Shown: in pieces, positions 60,049 through 64,000 of the stretch
Layout of the letters: every line of letters starts with the position of its first letter
Numbering within the stretch: the stretch's first letter is position 1
Source: Pinus tabuliformis
Taxonomy: Eukaryota > Streptophyta > Pinopsida > Pinales > Pinaceae
Assembly (NCBI GenBank): GCA_031772625.1
Contig: CM062808.1
Span: 471,135,655 to 471,199,654 of the forward strand
Reading direction: 5' to 3'
DNA length: 64,000 nucleotides
Made by a program: the position numbers and the translations under genes
The notes under the pieces: generated by a model
Database searches by the model: none
The model's input: the letters and a program-made list of their open reading frames with translations, nothing else
What the model was told of the DNA's origin: nothing

Positions 60049-62185
60049 ATGGTTGCTCGTAAACTTCCCATTTGGAGTTGCATCCATGTTCCTACCTCTT
60101 CCAACACTCCACCTGAAGTGGTAAGACTCTTGTCTCAGGTAAAATTCAATGGTAAGAATAATTCTTCTGCTTTTAATCATGCTCTTCAATTTATTCAAAG
60201 AGTTTCAAGTTCGGATGTTCAAAGAATTGATGAAGGCATTTTATGCAGAATTTTTATTCTTACATTCACGACGGAAGCTAGAAAATGGTGCAGAACCCTC
60301 CCAGTTGCCTCAATTCACAGCTGGGACCAATTCGTCAAGACTTTCATTTGTGAATTTGATTGTTATGACTATGACCAGGTATATTGATGAAATTGATTAT
60401 CTACGGAAACAAGATGAATCTGTTAGGGATTTTAATATGCGATTTCATCTTAATAGTCTAAAGTATGATGTTGAAAGTGAACTCATGGATGAAGAATCTT
60501 CAGATTATGCTGAGCATTCCCTGCCTCCTATGTCTGATCAAGCAGAAATTAGTCCAAGCTTTGTCTCACTTTCTTCTAATGTGAATGAGAATTCCAATTT
60601 GAATATACAAATCAGCCATGATGAAGAAAGTTCCCAAAGCCTAGGAGACATGCATGCTCTAATGCAAGAAGACAAAAGCGAGAATGCTGGAGGAAAGCCT
60701 GCCTTGGAACCAGAAGATGACTTTGATACAAGGTCAGATAATATCGTTGCAAATCAACAAATGCAGATGCCAAGGTTAGAACAGCAAACTATTTCTCTTT
60801 CAAAAAGTATCAGTACACAAAGGTATGATCTAAAGCCCGATGTCTATGATGAATCTGATGAACAAAGATTTTTCCATGATGATATTTTCAAATGCATTGT
60901 TACAGAATCACATTTTTCTCTTTATCCTGATGTTTTTAGTGATGATAATTTTTCCCCTCTCAATATTAAAGATATCTCAAAAAGTACAGAGGATTATTCA
61001 AATGAGTCATCATTAGGTTTTCAAGATAAAAAGATAGCTATAGAACATGATTTGATCATTTTCAAACAAGAACCACTTGACCTTCCTTGTCTGAAAATAT
61101 ATGACGAAAAAGAGAAATTTAGGGAAACCTGTAAAATCATTTATGATAGCTACTTTGACAACGATGATGTTGTTGATTTATCCCAAGTACCTCAACAAAG
61201 CTCAGATAATGAGAGATATTCTAATTCAGGAATCATATCAGTCAATCCTCATTTCAAAGTAAAAGATCATTTGCATGATTTTACTATCCAAGACAATACC
61301 CCGATCTATGATTCATATCATGAGGAAACCCCCATGCATGTTCACAATCATAACTTGTCTTCTAATTCACAAGACGGAATTCGAAATTGCTCAGATCCCA
61401 TAATTTTGGCCAGTTCTTGTGAAAAACAAGATATTCCAAGTCAATCCCAGTTGTGCTGTAACATTATTTGTACAGATAATCATTTCTTTCTTTCTCACTT
61501 GCACTCATTTTGTACAAAATCGGATTGTGTTTTAAATTTTCAGACTTTTGATACATTACTATGGTATGTTGAGCACCTTATCAAAGAACATTCGAAAGAT
61601 GTGCTACAATTTTGGAAAACTAAACTGTGTCAAGGAAGTATAGAACTTTTTCAATTCCAAGATCAATCAATATCAGACTTCCTTAAAAAACTTCTTTGGC
61701 ATCCAAAACACCATCAACGAAGGAAAGTACCTCTCGAAACTTGTCGGCAATTCGCGCCAATTGATAAATCTCTTTCCAGAAATTTCCATCTATTCTTCAT
61801 TGATTTATTTAGTGATTTATATATGGAAACTTTCCTTTTACAAGAAATTTCTAAAAGCTTGACTTTAACGCACAGTAGGTTACAGGCCATTAAAACTGAA
61901 AAATCGTATTAGCAACCTGGCTTGTCATCTTTCCTATTACGAGATCATCAATCCATAACAGAAATTCATCCTGATTTTTATGATCCAATAGGTATCCAGT
62001 TGGAAAGAAGTTTTCATGAGAAGGAAATTTCAGACAGAATTCCAACTGAAGTTACACATTCTTATTCCACATCCAACATTAAGAGTCCAAGAAAAGTTTT
62101 GTTCTTAACACTGATGTTTGAAAGTTACATACGTGTAGGAATAAAAATGAAAAGATGGTTCCACTGGAAATATCATTTCACCTAG
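60049..62185 (+). pseudogene. Element E gag fused to a long acidic tail
   Basis: The ATG at 60049 (frame 1) gives a gag N-terminal half: PPEVVRLLSQVKFNG, FILTFTTEARKWCRTLP and SWDQFVKTFICEFDCY, the usual retrotransposon gag core. At about 60375 the reading frame passes to frame 2 (YIDEIDYLRKQDESVRDFN), which is the expected continuation. Frame 2 then runs to 62185 with one TAG at 61910. The 500-residue tail is Asp/Glu/Ser-rich, with no zinc knuckle or protease motif, and ends MKRWFHWKYHFT. The frame change could be decay or programmed; the sequence alone cannot tell. Confidence 0.65.
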
Positions 62186-63372
62186 TTAATTTTCTGTATA
62201 TAGTTAGAATAGGAGTAGGAGTAATTTAGCTAGGTTATTAGGTTTATAATTTACTTTTAATAGTTGGTAGCCAAAATAAGAAAAGATATTATCCCTATTC
62301 TTTTCATAATCCTAGGGAATGTCTACCTCTCATTTCGTTAAATATTTTTCTCCATAATAAAATTTGCTATGGTTAACAGCATTTGACATTTACTAAAGAC
62401 ACCTTTTCTCTATCAAGATTTTGAAATTCTGCTTCTATAAATAGCAAATCTTTTGGAAACTTGATCTTTATTATCAATAGAACTTTAACCCAGATATGAT
62501 ACTAGTTTCAACTCCAAGAAATTTTAAGAAAGCAATCTTAGTGAAGAAATTGTTTTATGTCAGTACAATGAAAGGCATCAATAACAAAATAAGGATTCCC
62601 TGTAGAAACAGCCATTTCCAAAAAACTCTATTATTGTCGTCCAGAACTTTCTTAAGGAAAAAAATTGACTTCCTCCCTGCTAAAGAAAATCGCAGCATTT
62701 AGAAAAAGACCCAAGGATACACTATATCTTGAAGAATAAGAGGTCTCATCACGAGCCGGCTTATCATGATCACAGATATTATAACTTGCTGACTTTGCCA
62801 TTACTGTCCACCAAAACAGGGCAACGACTTAAGATTATTGAAATCACAAGACAAGGGGTCTCATCGCGAGCCAGCTTGTTCAACAAAAGTGTAAATCAAG
62901 TGAATGATTGTGTCATAATTTGGCTACCAAACCAAGACATTGTTCTTTAAGAATAAAAAAAGGAAAAAGTATCAATCTGGGTTTTTTCTTTAAGAGTTGT
63001 AGATCACCTTAAGCAGGATAAAGGATCATTATTGGGTAATAGGTAACCCTGTCGAGGCTATGGATGTTTGCTGGCAGCAGAGGCTCTACCTGCGAAAAAG
63101 GAGCATATTTAAAAGGCTGCTACACAGGGAAGACTTTATTTTATTTTTTACAAGACCAAGTAATGGCTGATGTAAATGCAAGGACAAGCTGAGGATACAA
63201 GTAATTAAAATAGAAAGAGGTTGAAACAAAATATCATTGACAGTTTGAAGTATAATATGCTTTATCTTTTTATAATAAAGTTTAAGTTTTCTGAGAAAAA
63301 TTTTTGTTTCGGAAGTTTGAAAACGTCAATAGAAGATCAGAGATAACTGGTTCTCCCAAGTGAATCGCCAAT
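62186..63372 (+). other. 3' non-coding part of element E
   Basis: AT-rich, no supported ORF. GGTCTCATCNCGAGCC occurs at 62742 and 62857. No strong polypurine tract is visible before the LTR at 63373. Confidence 0.5.
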
Positions 63373-64000
63373 TGTTGTGGCCAGCAACACCCCCCCCCCC
63401 CTTGTTCATTTAAGTGTTGTCCAAAATACTAAATGAATGGGGACCCTTAGTTAAATTTTAGAAAAAAAAAGCAAGAGTTTCCTTTCTTCAAAATAAGGTT
63501 ACCATCCTAAGCTTAGAAAGGTCTTTTGAATAATTTTTTAACCTAAGTCTATGATAAGGGAAATATCTTTAAAGCCACGTTGCAAAAAAGATAGGAAATG
63601 CCTCCATTTCTCTATAATATCGGTATGCGCAAGACTCTCGTGTTAAGCATAATACCGCATCGCAATAAAGTAATACTCATAACGAAAAAACTTCAAGATT
63701 TACCGATCTGCGATAACACCGATCACAAGATTGCATATCGCAGAAATGAGCTGACAAGATTCGACAAACATTAAACTTCTGTGACCTGCGATGTTGTGAT
63801 CGCTGCGATATTATATTCGTATGTTTGCGCAATCTGCGATGGTGCGATTTGCGATGGCGCGATCTGCGATGTTACGTAAGCAAATCATAAATCGCTTCAT
63901 CACGAATCCTTCGGGCACGCTATTCAAAGAAAAGCCACTTACCATAATCTGACTCAAGATCATGCGCTTTTAATGATAGTAAAGGAATTAGTTGTCAGCT
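63373..64000 (+). repeat. 3' LTR of element E (partial)
   Basis: The first 628 bases of the LTR, cut by the window end. Compared with 56845-57480 it has a longer C run and mostly C/T or G/A differences. Confidence 0.88.

Larger units (their letters stand above)
56845..64000 (+). mobile_element. Element E: non-autonomous element with coding LTRs (3' truncated by window)
   Basis: Starts TGTTGTGG at 56845; the same start at 63373 opens the second LTR, and 63373-64000 matches 56845-57480 almost base for base, with a few percent differences. The first LTR ends CAACA at 59975, directly before a primer-site-like sequence. So the LTR is about 3131 bases and the interior 3397 bases. The interior has a gag-like frame and no protease, RT or integrase. 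The LTR contains a coding region. The left flank is ACCTC; the right flank lies outside the window. Confidence 0.82.

Overview
The window is nuclear DNA of a seed plant with a large, repeat-dominated genome; a gymnosperm is plausible but not shown. Nearly all of it is LTR retrotransposon sequence. Five elements (here A to E) can be separated, plus an older copia-type LTR, several unclassified repeats, and three short stretches that look like broken host genes. I see no intact host gene and no rRNA or tRNA gene.

Element A (1 to about 11438, + strand, 5' end outside the window) is an autonomous Ty3/gypsy element of Tat-like organisation: gag, then protease-RT-degenerate RNase H-integrase in one frame. 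Downstream is a separate second RNase H ORF (6318-6737) with all four acidic residues, directly behind a good splice acceptor. On the opposite strand lies an antisense gene (8575-6932) with its own TATA box, a non-coding first exon and two introns. Element C (19185-27329) is a non-autonomous relative. It keeps a tRNA-Arg type primer site, a zinc knuckle, a protease and A's 3' non-coding region, but has no capsid core, RT or integrase. In its place are tandem arrays whose units are small hairpins. C also carries three LTRs instead of two.

Element B (12843 to about 18600, +) is a decayed Athila-like element. Element D (28265-37850, - strand) is complete, with a GTTTT target duplication and 3 kb LTRs. 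Its interior holds only a broken gag, with a double zinc knuckle like B's. Both LTRs carry a cDNA-like fragment of host mannosyl-oligosaccharide glucosidase (glucosidase I). D is inserted next to a broken single-exon ORF (38096-39414) that resembles plant-transposon accessory proteins.

From 39.4 to 56.8 kb there are unclassified repeats, a copia-type LTR on the - strand (45616-46066), a possible first exon of a plastid-targeted protein (49209-49417), a possible two-exon gene start on the - strand (50842-50369), and about 5 kb of AT-rich DNA with local duplications. Element E (56845 to beyond 64000, +) has 3.1 kb LTRs that themselves contain a coding region (57648-59056). Its interior encodes a frameshifted gag fused to a long acidic tail and no pol.

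Themes: accessory ORFs with a similar N-terminal pattern occur antisense (A), beside D, and inside an LTR (E). Premature stops in A are all TAG or TGA, as expected from deamination of methylated CHG and CG sites.
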